The translations under genes and the position numbers were made by a program. 64,000 nt of DNA from Gammaproteobacteria bacterium (GTDB lineage: Bacteria; Pseudomonadota; Gammaproteobacteria; JAURND01), in the NCBI GenBank assembly GCA_035546635.1, contig DASZWJ010000034.1, positions 1 to 64,000 of the forward strand. The letters are read 5' to 3'. Every line of letters starts with the position of its first letter. Positions within the stretch are counted from its first letter, which is position 1. This document shows, in pieces, positions 9,595-18,220 of this stretch. A model generated the notes under the pieces. It had not been told where the DNA came from. It searched no databases and saw only the letters and a list, made by a program, of their open reading frames with translations.

Positions 9595-10596
9595 ATGACA
9601 GGATCTAATATTCATAAACCTCATGATAAACTTTTTAAGCTCGCTTTAGAGGAGATTGCAGTAGCTAAAGAGTTTTTTAATGCACATTTGCCTAAGCATA
9701 TACTTGAAAAAATGGATTTAACCACATTAAAGTTGGAAAATGACACTTTTATTGATCCTACATTTAAGGAGACAGAAGCTGATCTGGTTTATTCTTCCAG
9801 ATTGGAAAATTCAACTGCTTATTTATACGTATTAATCGAACAGCAAAGCTCTGTAGATCCTATGATGGCATTTCGGTTGTTAGTATATATGATTCGCATT
9901 ATTGAATTGCATCTGAAACAAAACCCCGGAAGTAAAAAGTTACCCTTAGTCATACCTATGGTCATTTATGCAGGTGATGATTTTTGGAATGCCCCCTTAG
10001 AAATTTTTCCCTTGTTTGGTGAATGTGAAGCATTGGCGCGGGAAATTTTTCTAAAACCCTACCAGCTTATTGAGGTTAATCGTATTAGTGACGAAGTGTT
10101 GCGAGAGCAATTACTCTCAGGTCTGGTCGCTTTTACACTAAAATATCGGAAAATAGTAGATTTTAAGCAGTTTTTAGAGACCCTTATGCCATGGATTCAG
10201 GAGGTTGAGATCCAGGGTGGGCACGGTGTCTCTTTAAATAGAACCGTGCTAAAATACGTCATTGCTCGCATTCAGTGTGGCGATAAAGACTTATTAATTC
10301 AAAAGGCTCGGCAACATCTAACCCCAGACTTACAAGGTGAAGTTATGACTATAGCTCAACAGTGGAAAGATGAAGGAATACAGCAAGGAGTACAGCAAGG
10401 AGTACAACAAGGAGTGCAGCTTGGTGAAGCGGCAATGCTTACCCGCCAGATCCGTCGTCGATTCGGTAATATTCCTAAAATTATCACACAACGCATTACT
10501 AAAGCCGACCCTGAAACCCTACTGCTTTGGAGCGACAAAGTACTAGATGCCACTAATCTGGATGAAATTTTTACTGAAAATATTGAAGAATCATGA
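9595..10596 (+). CDS. Rpn/YhgA-family PD-(D/E)XK nuclease (transposase_31 type)
   Basis: A 333-residue protein of the Rpn family, Mg-dependent nucleases that promote RecA-independent recombination and were earlier annotated as putative transposases. It shows the family's N-terminal PHDKLFKLAL, the acidic ETEADLVY and the LIEQQSS motif of the PD-(D/E)XK core, then the LVIPMVIYAG segment. A Gln/Gly-rich tandem region at residues about 261-276 (four 12-bp units) precedes the helical tail RRRFGNIP. I chose the ATG at 9595 because MTGSNIHKPHDK fits family N-termini; the open frame begins at a TTG at 9562. Rpn genes are often several per genome and horizontally spread. Confidence 0.85.
   Translation: MTGSNIHKPHDKLFKLALEEIAVAKEFFNAHLPKHILEKMDLTTLKLENDTFIDPTFKETEADLVYSSRLENSTAYLYVLIEQQSSVDPMMAFRLLVYMIRIIELHLKQNPGSKKLPLVIPMVIYAGDDFWNAPLEIFPLFGECEALAREIFLKPYQLIEVNRISDEVLREQLLSGLVAFTLKYRKIVDFKQFLETLMPWIQEVEIQGGHGVSLNRTVLKYVIARIQCGDKDLLIQKARQHLTPDLQGEVMTIAQQWKDEGIQQGVQQGVQQGVQLGEAAMLTRQIRRRFGNIPKIITQRITKADPETLLLWSDKVLDATNLDEIFTENIEES
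10375..10422 (+). repeat. 12-bp coding tandem repeat (4 units)
   Basis: Four consecutive 12-bp units of the form GGAGTACAGCAA encode G-V-Q-Q repeats inside the Rpn-family gene. The units differ at few positions, so copy number can change by slippage without breaking the frame. Comparable repeats occur at this position in other Rpn-family proteins. Confidence 0.75.
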
Positions 10597-10715
10597 TTTA
10601 GTAAGAAAAAAGTTCTTTAAAATAATTCCTGCTGAATTACCATAATAATTAAATTTCAAGCGTTTCGAGTATATTCAGTACGTAACTTGAAATAGCACAA
10701 AACAGTCAAATTTTT

Positions 10716-10970
10716 TCAACCGACTGCAGGTGGCTCGCCCGCAAAATTAAAAGCAGGTGAGCGCCTAGGGTATATCTCAAGCAATACGACCACCACCATA
10801 ATTCCCTGGCGAGTTGCCTTCTCCAAATGTAACGACTCGACTAAATAATGGGGGATGCTGGTGAGTTTATTATTAACAAAATAGAGAGCGCCTCCTGGTA
10901 AAGCATAGTATTTTAATGCATTGTCCATATGACGAAACCAGCACAATCCTTTTTTAAGGTGGCCTATCAT
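10716..10970 (-). CDS. Hypothetical small ORF, doubtful
   Basis: An 84-codon open frame 18 bases downstream of the 1128-residue protein gene on the same strand. The product starts MIGHLKKGLCWFRHMDN, has a hydrophobic run GIMVVVVLLEIY and ends GEPPAVG. I recognise no family. It may be a small co-transcribed gene, a repeat-derived frame, or a chance ORF. Confidence 0.3.
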   Translation of the reverse strand: MIGHLKKGLCWFRHMDNALKYYALPGGALYFVNNKLTSIPHYLVESLHLEKATRQGIMVVVVLLEIYPRRSPAFNFAGEPPAVG

Positions 10971-10988
10971 TTGAAGGTAAAATCATAT

Positions 10989-13900
10989 TTATTTTGGCAT
11001 AGATGTTGGAGATACGGCTGGAGTTTGAGTAGAGATAAAAGTTTCCACCTGTTTCTTCTGAGTATTTCTGGTATTGAAATTGCTATAGAGATTATTGCCT
11101 GGAAGAGAAGCAGATTTTGCATCTTTTTTTAGCTTGATATCCGTGGTCGGTGAGTTAAAATCGAGTGGGTCTTTGTCACCAATGGAGGTCAAAGTTCTTT
11201 CTCCAGGTGGGGGAGGTGAATGTTTGGAGCTGTCTGGAAATTGTTGGTTAAGTAATTCTTTCAGCAATTTCACGCCAGCAGTGATTTCATGATTGTTAAA
11301 GGCATCCCAAATTTTAGCAGCTGCTTCAGACAAAAGTATGCGAGTAATTAATTGAAAATATTTACTATCTTGTGGGTTTTCTTTGAAATAGCTCTGTAAA
11401 ATAGTCGTCATCTGATTCGCGTAAGTATATATATCTTCACTCACATCTTCGTATGCAATCATCCCAAGGTCATTAACATGGTGCGGCAGTTTTTGCTTTA
11501 CGGCTAATAATCCTGCACAAAAAGACAGGATTAGGTTTCTTACTGCAGCATGAGTGAAGTGGCCTTCTTTAATCATTTTTTTCATACCAAAAAAAGCATG
11601 TTGATAGCTCTCCGACATTTCAATTGCAAGTGCATTACGAAAATAATTTATCATTTCTCTTTGAAAATCTTCAGGTGATAAATGCACTTTTTGTCCAGTC
11701 AGAGTGAAAAAATATCCGGTCACCTCCATTTTGTTCTCATGTCTTACCAGGTATTTTGCTAAACGTGGGATAAAATTTGCTATATTATTCGCATACAAGG
11801 GATTGTGTAATTGTGCAGAAAATATTCCATTTAGAATATTTGCGCTTAATTCCATCAGATTAGATTCTTCAGGGAAAAAATAAATTTCTTTCTGGCCATA
11901 ATCATCTTCCTTGCTCGTAAAATTGGTATGGTGGTTGGTGGCATCAAATGGATCAAAGTTGGGGGTATAACCTGCTTCTCTAACCACAAGGTCAATTTTT
12001 TTACAGTTTGTATCATTGCTGACAAAATTACAATATTGAGGAATATTGGGATTGGGTATGAAATCAGTTGAAACTTTTTTAAAGCTAAAATCCCGAGTTG
12101 ATAGAGGCACTTTTTTTAATAAGCCATCAATGCTTAACCCTGGCGGCAGTTCAACAACAATATCAATATCTTTGGCTTTTAATTTTTTTCCTGTCAAAAG
12201 ATAGGTGCAGCATTTGGCATCAAAACTGCCGTGTAAATACATAGTAGCTCCTAGTTTTTCCAGTTCGGCTTTCAATATAATTAATTCAGCAAATGCTCGT
12301 CGTACTTTTGGCGTGGCTATGTCGCTTAAATCTGTTAGAGAAAAACGCTTGGGAATTAGATTTTTGTCAAAGCTGTTAAATTTTTTATCAAGTAGATTGA
12401 TTTCGTCATGTAGTGGTTGAAAGTTTTGAGATAAGGTTTGTGTAGTCTGTTTTATGTCTCTACTTAAATCGGCCAATTCTTCTTTGGTGTTGTTTAATTC
12501 TTGTCTGACAGACTGCAATGCTGACACTATAGACAAATTTTGCATTGCGGTTTCTCGGAGGTTTAAATTTTTCCTAGTTGGAATTTGCTGTTCGTCGTCT
12601 TTGGGTTTCTTAATGTCAGATAGTTGAAGAGGATTGGGTTCGCAACTTGGTGGTGGAATATCGGTAGTGTTTGTCTGAGTGCTGAAAGCAGACAGTAACG
12701 AATTGGTAGTTGATTCGATAGTTGACTCTCCAGAGGTTTGTTCTGCGATGATACTTTCGTCCAAATTTTTTGTTTGGGGATATAATTCTGCCCTAATTTC
12801 TGGAGGTTCGATTTGTTGAGGTAATGGTGCTTTAGTAAAACCTTTCTTATCTTGTGTGAGTGTTTTGTTTGATTGAGACGTTGGGTTAATTTCATCAAAA
12901 AAATGTACACCTTCTAATGCGTCCAATGGATCACGATGCTTTTTAGGAGCGGCAGTCTTTTTGATTTGCTTTTTTACCTGATTTTCTTGTTTTTTGGGTG
13001 ATGATATTTTCTGATCTCGTACAAATTTTGTTTGTTTTTTTTGAGTTGTCGGATCGGGTTCATGAAAAAAACATAAACCAGTTAATGTTTGAGTGTCAGT
13101 ATAATTTCTATGACTAGATTTATTCTTGTGCTTTTTTCGCGCTATATTATCTTTTCTCTGAGTCCTATTCCATCCAGCTTCATTTGGCCGAAAGTTGTGA
13201 GAGATGACAGACTCTGACGGTAAGGGAATAACCTCGCTTTTTTTGGGGTTCTGGGGGGATAGGGGAGGTATTGTTGTTGTTCTGGGTTCTTTCTTCTCTT
13301 CTTGAGCCAGGTTATTGGGTAAGGGCGATGCGAAAATAGAATCTCCAGATTGGGCCTGAACATCTTCTGATATTTTTGGCACAGTATGCATATTCGGTAA
13401 AGAAGTTCCCTTGGGAGTGCTTGGAACAGCTGTTATATTAGGGGAGGGTGTTACTGCTTCTTTCTCTATAGTCTGCTTTGTTGATGAGGATGGTGCAGGG
13501 ACAAGATCATTTTCTTTAGTTGAAGTAGATTTGTCAGATGAAGAGTTCTGGTTCTCGCCTGAAGGATTTTTACTCTTTTGACTCGCATTTTCTGTATCTT
13601 TTTTTGTTAATGGTGATGCGGAGGGTTTTTGTATAGATGTCGTTCCTTCTGGCGATATTGACTGTATACGGTCTTTTTTTTCTTGGACTGTTCTGAGCGT
13701 TACACGGCCGCCTGGTATCTCTTTTCTCTTGATTGTACGCACTTGATGATTTAATTCTTCAAAACGATCTTCTAACTCAGTTAATTTATTCCAGATATCT
13801 GTTCTCTTGCGACGATTTTTTAGTAGCAGAAATGAAGTAGAGCCTGCTCCGCCAGCGAACAATGTTGAGAGAGTGGCTAGTATGACTTTATTGTTAAAAT

Positions 13901-14375
13901 CTTCTGGATACCCGACTGATGCATAACTTCCCAATGTAAATATAGACAAAGCAGAAGTCACTAATTTATCTATCCAGGTACCACTTAAGGATTTAAATTC
14001 ATATAATAAATCCTCCCTTTGTTTCAAAATGATATCTAAATTTCTAAGAATGGCAGGCTCGTTGATTCTGTTCTCAAGTGCAATGCGATCGATCTCGTTA
14101 ATTTCCTTTGCAGAGGTCTGCATTTTCTTTCTATTAAGCCAGTAAGAAAAACCGGTCAAGCCAACACCTCCTAATAGGAGTATATTGGACATCATCCTAT
14201 GATAATCATCAGGAATAAGGTCTTCATAAGTATTAATATTCAAAATAACAGTAGATAGGAAAGCAAGAAGACCTAAGTGCGTAATCTCATCCGTCTCCTC
14301 ATCATAATATTTGTTTTTTGCATCGATTAATTTTTCTTCTTTAGAAGATTGTGAAATTTGGTTTCTCTGTTTCAT
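10989..14375 (-). CDS. Large membrane-anchored protein with nucleotidyltransferase-like domain, candidate effector
   Basis: An 1128-residue protein with three parts. Residues about 25-205 hold four hydrophobic segments in two pairs (LGLLAFLSTVILNI, ILLLGGVGLTGFSYWL, LVTSALSIFTLGSYASV, VILATLSTLFAGGAGSTSFLLL), the pairs separated by a coiled region. Residues about 230-640 are a low-complexity Ser/Pro/Lys/Thr/Gln linker with internal echoes (LTGLCFFHEPDPTTQ near 430 and LEGVHFFDEINPTSQ near 490). Residues about 700-960 look like a nucleotidyltransferase fold: MYLHGSFDAK, then AKDIDIVVELP (D-x-D) and the later KKIDLVVRE as possible third acidic strand. The rest is helical with a polar tail. The architecture suggests a bacterium- or host-membrane effector; activity and secretion are inferred. 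Confidence 0.65.
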   Translation of the reverse strand: MKQRNQISQSSKEEKLIDAKNKYYDEETDEITHLGLLAFLSTVILNINTYEDLIPDDYHRMMSNILLLGGVGLTGFSYWLNRKKMQTSAKEINEIDRIALENRINEPAILRNLDIILKQREDLLYEFKSLSGTWIDKLVTSALSIFTLGSYASVGYPEDFNNKVILATLSTLFAGGAGSTSFLLLKNRRKRTDIWNKLTELEDRFEELNHQVRTIKRKEIPGGRVTLRTVQEKKDRIQSISPEGTTSIQKPSASPLTKKDTENASQKSKNPSGENQNSSSDKSTSTKENDLVPAPSSSTKQTIEKEAVTPSPNITAVPSTPKGTSLPNMHTVPKISEDVQAQSGDSIFASPLPNNLAQEEKKEPRTTTIPPLSPQNPKKSEVIPLPSESVISHNFRPNEAGWNRTQRKDNIARKKHKNKSSHRNYTDTQTLTGLCFFHEPDPTTQKKQTKFVRDQKISSPKKQENQVKKQIKKTAAPKKHRDPLDALEGVHFFDEINPTSQSNKTLTQDKKGFTKAPLPQQIEPPEIRAELYPQTKNLDESIIAEQTSGESTIESTTNSLLSAFSTQTNTTDIPPPSCEPNPLQLSDIKKPKDDEQQIPTRKNLNLRETAMQNLSIVSALQSVRQELNNTKEELADLSRDIKQTTQTLSQNFQPLHDEINLLDKKFNSFDKNLIPKRFSLTDLSDIATPKVRRAFAELIILKAELEKLGATMYLHGSFDAKCCTYLLTGKKLKAKDIDIVVELPPGLSIDGLLKKVPLSTRDFSFKKVSTDFIPNPNIPQYCNFVSNDTNCKKIDLVVREAGYTPNFDPFDATNHHTNFTSKEDDYGQKEIYFFPEESNLMELSANILNGIFSAQLHNPLYANNIANFIPRLAKYLVRHENKMEVTGYFFTLTGQKVHLSPEDFQREMINYFRNALAIEMSESYQHAFFGMKKMIKEGHFTHAAVRNLILSFCAGLLAVKQKLPHHVNDLGMIAYEDVSEDIYTYANQMTTILQSYFKENPQDSKYFQLITRILLSEAAAKIWDAFNNHEITAGVKLLKELLNQQFPDSSKHSPPPPGERTLTSIGDKDPLDFNSPTTDIKLKKDAKSASLPGNNLYSNFNTRNTQKKQVETFISTQTPAVSPTSMPK

Positions 14376-14501
14376 AAAGAAATATACCTAATTTGGATGA
14401 GTTTAATATTCTTTGGGTTCTTAATGATGACTGATGCGAAAAAAATTATTACACTTAGTTCTTAAGAGAACATTAATAGTAACTAGGTAGATGGGTTATC
14501 C

Positions 14502-14898
14502 CTCTGTGCTGGACAAAAAATACTGCCATTCCTGCGTAGGCAGGAATCCATTTGCGATATAGCACAGTGCCATAGTTTGGATAGATTCCCGCTAGCGCGC
14601 ATTAGTGTCCTGGGAAATAGTCACTTTTGGGTGGCACCCACCTTCTCCCCTTGTGGGAGAAGGTGCCCGAAGGGCGGATGAGGGGTAAGTTGCAGTTGGC
14701 TTTGAGTTGAGTAGCTGTGCCCAGTTCACCCCTCATCCGCCCTAACGGGCACCTCCTTCACCCACAAGGGGAGAAGGAGGTGCTACTAACCAAAAAAAAT
14801 TATTCCCCGGACCTAGTGCGCCTGCGCGGGAAAGACAGTGCTTGTGGCAGGAGTGTTTTTTTGTCTAGTACTGAGTGAGTTATCCCTCAGCACTAGAC
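14502..14898. repeat. Dispersed dRS3-like palindromic repeat, copy A (interrupted)
   Basis: Copy A of a repeat whose uninterrupted, inverted copy lies at 52724-52887. Shared landmarks: CTGGACAAA, the 20-bp palindrome ATTCCTGCGTAGGCAGGAAT (14528-14547), the stretch around TTTGCGATATAGCACAG, TAGTTTGGATAGATTCCCGC, then CTGCGCGGGAAAGACAG and a terminal inverted repeat GTCTAGTACTGAG/CTCAGCACTAGAC (14863-14898). The ATTCCY-N8-RGGAAT palindromes resemble the dRS3 repeats known from Neisseria. In this copy 225 bases are inserted between CCCGC and CTGCG. The segment is also flanked by direct repeats of about 21 bases (GTTATCCCTC...GACAA at about 14495 and 14879). Confidence 0.8.
14597..14821. repeat. 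MITE-like 225-bp palindromic element nested in the dRS3-like repeat
   Basis: The insertion has imperfect terminal inverted repeats (GCGCATTAGTGTCC...GGGAAATAGT on the left; on the right the complement GCGCACTAGGTCCGGGGAATAATT). Inside lies a long near-perfect hairpin: CTTCTCCCCTTGTGGGAGAAGG, GCCCGAAGGGCGGATGAGGGG, a loop of about 50 bases, and the complementary CCCCTCATCCGCCCTAACGGGC plus CACAAGGGGAGAAGG. No ORF. This structure fits a non-autonomous miniature transposable element; the cognate transposase is unknown. Confidence 0.75.
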
Positions 14899-15152
14899 AA
14901 TTTTTTGATTTAGATGGAATAAAGCATAAATGCAGCCTTGTCAAGATCTTGGCTTTTTTGGAAGTGGTTGTCGTATTTAAGCAGGTCTGTTAGCTACTAG
15001 GATCTGTCGTTAATTAGCTCAACTAAGTTATTTCCCTTCAAATCGGAAAGTCTGTAGCTTAATATAGCTGTTATTAAGCAGATGACAGCTCATTCTAGAG
15101 TGGATTTTTTCTTCAGCGCACTAATCAAAAATTTATTTACAGGAAAAACAAT

Positions 15153-15587
15153 ATGCAAAAACTGACAGGTCGTTGCTTATGCGAGGCAATTGCTTATGAA
15201 ATTACTGGCCAGTTAGGTCCAGTTTATAATTGCCACTGTTCTAAATGTCGGCGTTGGCATGGAGCAGCATTTCGTACCCGTGCTTCAGTCAAACAAAGCC
15301 AGTTTCGCTGGGTTAAGGGTGAGGAATATTTATCTCGATATAAATCTTCTGAAAAATCGACTAAAACTTTTTGTTCAATTTGTGGTTCATCTTTGGCAAG
15401 TTATTATAAAGATTATCCTGATGTCGTGGGTTTGCCTTTAGGTGGATTAGAGCAAGACCCCGGAGTTCGTCCAGAGGCCAACGTTTTTGTAGATTTTAAA
15501 GCACCTTGGTACAGTATCTGTGACGGTTTGCCGCAGTATGCAACATGGCCGGAATCGGAAGATAAAGTTCGAGAAACTCGGGAATAA
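15153..15587 (+). CDS. GFA-family (Mss4-fold) zinc protein
   Basis: A 144-residue GFA/DUF636-type protein, the family named after glutathione-dependent formaldehyde-activating enzyme. Zinc ligands are visible: CLC near residue 8-10, CHCSKC near 27-32 and FCSICGS near 74-77. The fold (RCLCEAIAYEI, then NCHCSKCRRWHG, then the PEANVFVDFKAPWY segment) is standard for the family. Most members have unknown substrates; glutathione adducts are the usual guess. It converges on the hydrogenase operon and probably has no relation to it. Confidence 0.85.
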   Translation: MQKLTGRCLCEAIAYEITGQLGPVYNCHCSKCRRWHGAAFRTRASVKQSQFRWVKGEEYLSRYKSSEKSTKTFCSICGSSLASYYKDYPDVVGLPLGGLEQDPGVRPEANVFVDFKAPWYSICDGLPQYATWPESEDKVRETRE

Positions 15588-15604
15588 TTACTAGCAATTT
15601 GTGC

Positions 15605-16132
15605 TCATTTCATATTTACATATAAGTTTAATAAATTAAATAGTTCTTCTTTACTCTCCATTGCAACCAGTTCTTGCCATTTTATTAAGGTTAATAAATT
15701 AACAAATTTTTTCAGAGTCGTTTTTATAATGCTGGACAATTCTGAAGTTAATGTGATTTCATTAATTTCTATGCCATACAAAACCGTGACTTCTGGTAAG
15801 ATTCCTAGGGTTTTGCCTAAATTTAAACTTTCACTAATGCCTAGCCCATGAGTCGAAAATGCTGGGTTGAGGTTGAAAATAGCCTCGCTTGAAAATACCT
15901 GCAGGGTACCTAAAGTTGTTTCACTCTTAATCGCATCAATGAGTATGGCAATTTTTGCTTGATTCAATTGATGTAATAGTCGCAAAGCGGGGCGATCGCA
16001 GGTTTCTAAGCGCATCACCTGCGGGATTAATTGTGAGATAGCGGGTTGTTGTTTTAGCATTTCAATGGCTTCCCAACCTAATCGATCATCCCCAAAAGGC
16101 GAGCCAATGCCGAATATGCAAACGGGAGTCAT
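15605..16132 (-). CDS. [NiFe] hydrogenase maturation protease
   Basis: A 175-residue M52-family endopeptidase that removes the C-terminal tail of the hydrogenase large subunit once nickel is inserted. The N-terminus VCIFGIGSPFGDDRLGWEAI carries the family G-x-G-x-x-x-x-D-D motif whose acidic residue senses nickel, DAIKSE is the second region, and STHGLGISESL carries the conserved His. I start it at the ATG 16132, whose ATGA overlaps the large-subunit stop (translational coupling), rather than the longer open frame from 16180. It is the last gene of the hydrogenase operon. Confidence 0.9.
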   Translation of the reverse strand: MTPVCIFGIGSPFGDDRLGWEAIEMLKQQPAISQLIPQVMRLETCDRPALRLLHQLNQAKIAILIDAIKSETTLGTLQVFSSEAIFNLNPAFSTHGLGISESLNLGKTLGILPEVTVLYGIEINEITLTSELSSIIKTTLKKFVNLLTLIKWQELVAMESKEELFNLLNLYVNMK

Positions 16133-17424
16133 AACCGTTTTACGCGTAAATCTAAAAAATGCGTCGAGCAAGAAATGCAAGGATCATAATTTCTGATTAG
16201 CATTTCACTAAAAGAGCGTAATTCAGCTGCTGATTTTTCTAAGCCATAATTTTCCAGTGTATACTGTAAATCCTGCTCAATTCTCGCTTGGTTTTGGCTG
16301 GTGGGTGGAACGATGCGTGCTTTTTGTACTATACCATTTTCATCGAAGGCATAAGAGTGCCACAGCATGCCCCTAGGTGCTTCAGTGCAACCAAAACCGA
16401 TGCCCGCTTGTGGCAAAACCTCGGTCTTAGACAGTGTGGGGTAGTCATAATTTTCTAATAAGCGTTTAGCTTCTAGCAGGCAATAATAAATTTCTATACT
16501 ACGCGCTAAGATACTATGGCACATATTGTAGCTTGGAAATTGAATATTTAATGTGCGCAATAAATCGATAACTTCTTCAGGTAGGCGATCATAATTATTA
16601 TTTAAGCGGGCTAAAGGACCAACTAAATAAGTTTCGTCTTGTAGTTTGCAATGTAAAGCATTTGAATAAGGCACCTGAAGCTCCTGAAAGTAATCAGCAA
16701 AATCTTCAATAGAGATATTCATACCCTTATTAGAAATAATTTGCCCTTCATTCATAGGATATTCAGTGGGATGTCTTAAAGAGACACAAGTGAATTCATG
16801 CGCAATATCAGGAAAACTTATACTGTCAACCCAATGGATGAGTTGACGTGCTGATTCGAGAGATTCTGCAACTTGCTGTAATAATTTTTGGCAGGAAGCG
16901 ACACTGGGTGCATGATAAAAGCCACCGACACAAGCGCCAACGGGATGGACCGAGCGCGCTCCCAGTAATGAAATGATGGCATTGCCCATGTGCTGCAATT
17001 GTAAACCGCGTTTAATTTCATTGGGGTAATCTTTAGCCATATCCAGCGCAGAGGAATAACCGAAAAAATCGGGGATAGCCAAAAAATGGATATGCATACT
17101 GTGACTTTCTAGCCATTCTCCACAGTAGAATAAGCGGCGCATAGCGCGTACCCAAGCATCAGGATGAATATCAAAGCAGCTTTCAATAGCATGTACAGCA
17201 GACATTTGATAAGCAACGGGACAAATTCCACAAATTCGTGCTACAAAATCTAGGACATCACTAAAAGGTCTTTTTTCCAGAAATTTTTCGAATAAACGTG
17301 GTGGTTCATAAATTCGTAATTTCAATGAAGAGATTTTTCCATCAGTGATTTGCAATTCCAATGCGCCTTCACCTTCGACTCTGGCTAAGACGGGTACCTC
17401 TATCGTTACATTATTTTTGCGCAT
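16129..17424 (-). CDS. hydA: Group 3b-type [NiFe] hydrogenase large (alpha) subunit
   Basis: A 431-residue catalytic subunit carrying the Ni-Fe(CN)2CO centre. The N-terminal motif is RICGICPVAY (Cys65, Cys68) and the C-terminal motif is DPCISCSTH (Cys416, Cys419, His422), giving the four nickel-site cysteines. The last nine residues after His422 would be the tail removed by the downstream protease. Residue 72 is Tyr where many hydrogenases have His (C-G-x-C-x-x-x-H). The gene follows the small subunit by 4 bases. The neighbourhood (flavin/NAD subunit, Fe-S beta subunit, no signal peptide) marks a cytosolic NAD(P)-linked, bidirectional enzyme of the sulfhydrogenase kind. Confidence 0.93.
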   Translation of the reverse strand: MRKNNVTIEVPVLARVEGEGALELQITDGKISSLKLRIYEPPRLFEKFLEKRPFSDVLDFVARICGICPVAYQMSAVHAIESCFDIHPDAWVRAMRRLFYCGEWLESHSMHIHFLAIPDFFGYSSALDMAKDYPNEIKRGLQLQHMGNAIISLLGARSVHPVGACVGGFYHAPSVASCQKLLQQVAESLESARQLIHWVDSISFPDIAHEFTCVSLRHPTEYPMNEGQIISNKGMNISIEDFADYFQELQVPYSNALHCKLQDETYLVGPLARLNNNYDRLPEEVIDLLRTLNIQFPSYNMCHSILARSIEIYYCLLEAKRLLENYDYPTLSKTEVLPQAGIGFGCTEAPRGMLWHSYAFDENGIVQKARIVPPTSQNQARIEQDLQYTLENYGLEKSAAELRSFSEMLIRNYDPCISCSTHFLDLRVKRL

Positions 17425-17428
17425 AGGT

Positions 17429-18220
17429 TTACTCTCTGATGATCCTTATGCCTTTAAAATAATCTCCTGCTTGGTGGAAAGCTGGAGATTGGTTATTGAT
17501 GTGGTGAAATTTTTGTGCAATTTCACCATCAGTAAAACCTAATTGTTCAAACCATTGACCTAAAGAGCGCGGATTCGGATTTTCGCTAGGACCGTAACAG
17601 GCATAACAATCACGATTCGTGCCTGGGCATAAGGCACCGCAACCGGTTTGGGTAACCGGACCCATGCAGGGTTTACCTTGAGAAACCAGCACACAAACAA
17701 GCCCAAGTCTTTTGCATTCCATGCAGACTGAACCACGTTTTACCCGAGGTTTCGCAGCGAATAGTAAGGATTTAATTGCAGAAAATACTTGTTCAGTATT
17801 CACAGGGCATCCCCATAATTCCAAGTCAACATGCACATGCTGAGCAATGGGAGTAGAGGTTGCTAAACTATCAATATATTGAGGCGAAGCATAAATATTA
17901 GCAACCCAATCGGGATAATTAGCGAAGTTTCTTAAAGCTTGAATGCCGCCAGCGGTGGCGCAAGCGCCAATGGTAATTAAATAGCGGGTATTTTCACGGA
18001 TGGTTTTGATGCGCTGTATTTCTTCCGGTGTTGAAACGCTGCCTTCTACAAAGGCAATATCGACTGTTGCAGTGGGATTAATGATGCCGGCTTCTACAAA
18101 ATGTACGATTTCAGCTTGTTGCGATAACTCTAACAACAGATTGCCGGCATTTAAAAACGCTAACTGACAGCCGTCGCAGGAGGTAAATTTATGCACTGCT
18201 AGTTTCATATTAAAATCCAT
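17429..18220 (-). CDS. hydD: Group 3b-type [NiFe] hydrogenase small (delta) subunit
   Basis: A 263-residue electron-transfer subunit without a Tat signal, so cytosolic. Cysteines for the proximal cluster are seen in SCDGC (Cys15, Cys18), IGACATAGG (Cys87) and LWGCPVN. Further clusters are served by CMECKRLGLVC, GKPCMGPVTQTGCGALCP and RDCYACYGP, consistent with three [4Fe-4S] clusters as in sulfhydrogenase delta subunits. Two starts are possible: ATG at 18220 (overlapping the upstream gene by 11 bases) or ATG at 18208 (MKLAVHKF), which is closer to family starts. Neither has a strong ribosome binding site, so coupling to the upstream gene is likely. Confidence 0.92.
   Translation of the reverse strand: MDFNMKLAVHKFTSCDGCQLAFLNAGNLLLELSQQAEIVHFVEAGIINPTATVDIAFVEGSVSTPEEIQRIKTIRENTRYLITIGACATAGGIQALRNFANYPDWVANIYASPQYIDSLATSTPIAQHVHVDLELWGCPVNTEQVFSAIKSLLFAAKPRVKRGSVCMECKRLGLVCVLVSQGKPCMGPVTQTGCGALCPGTNRDCYACYGPSENPNPRSLGQWFEQLGFTDGEIAQKFHHINNQSPAFHQAGDYFKGIRIIRE

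Noticed and set aside
14376-15152. Small ORFs in the 777-base gap
   Set aside because: The gap is filled by palindromic repeats; the open frames there are by-products of the hairpins.
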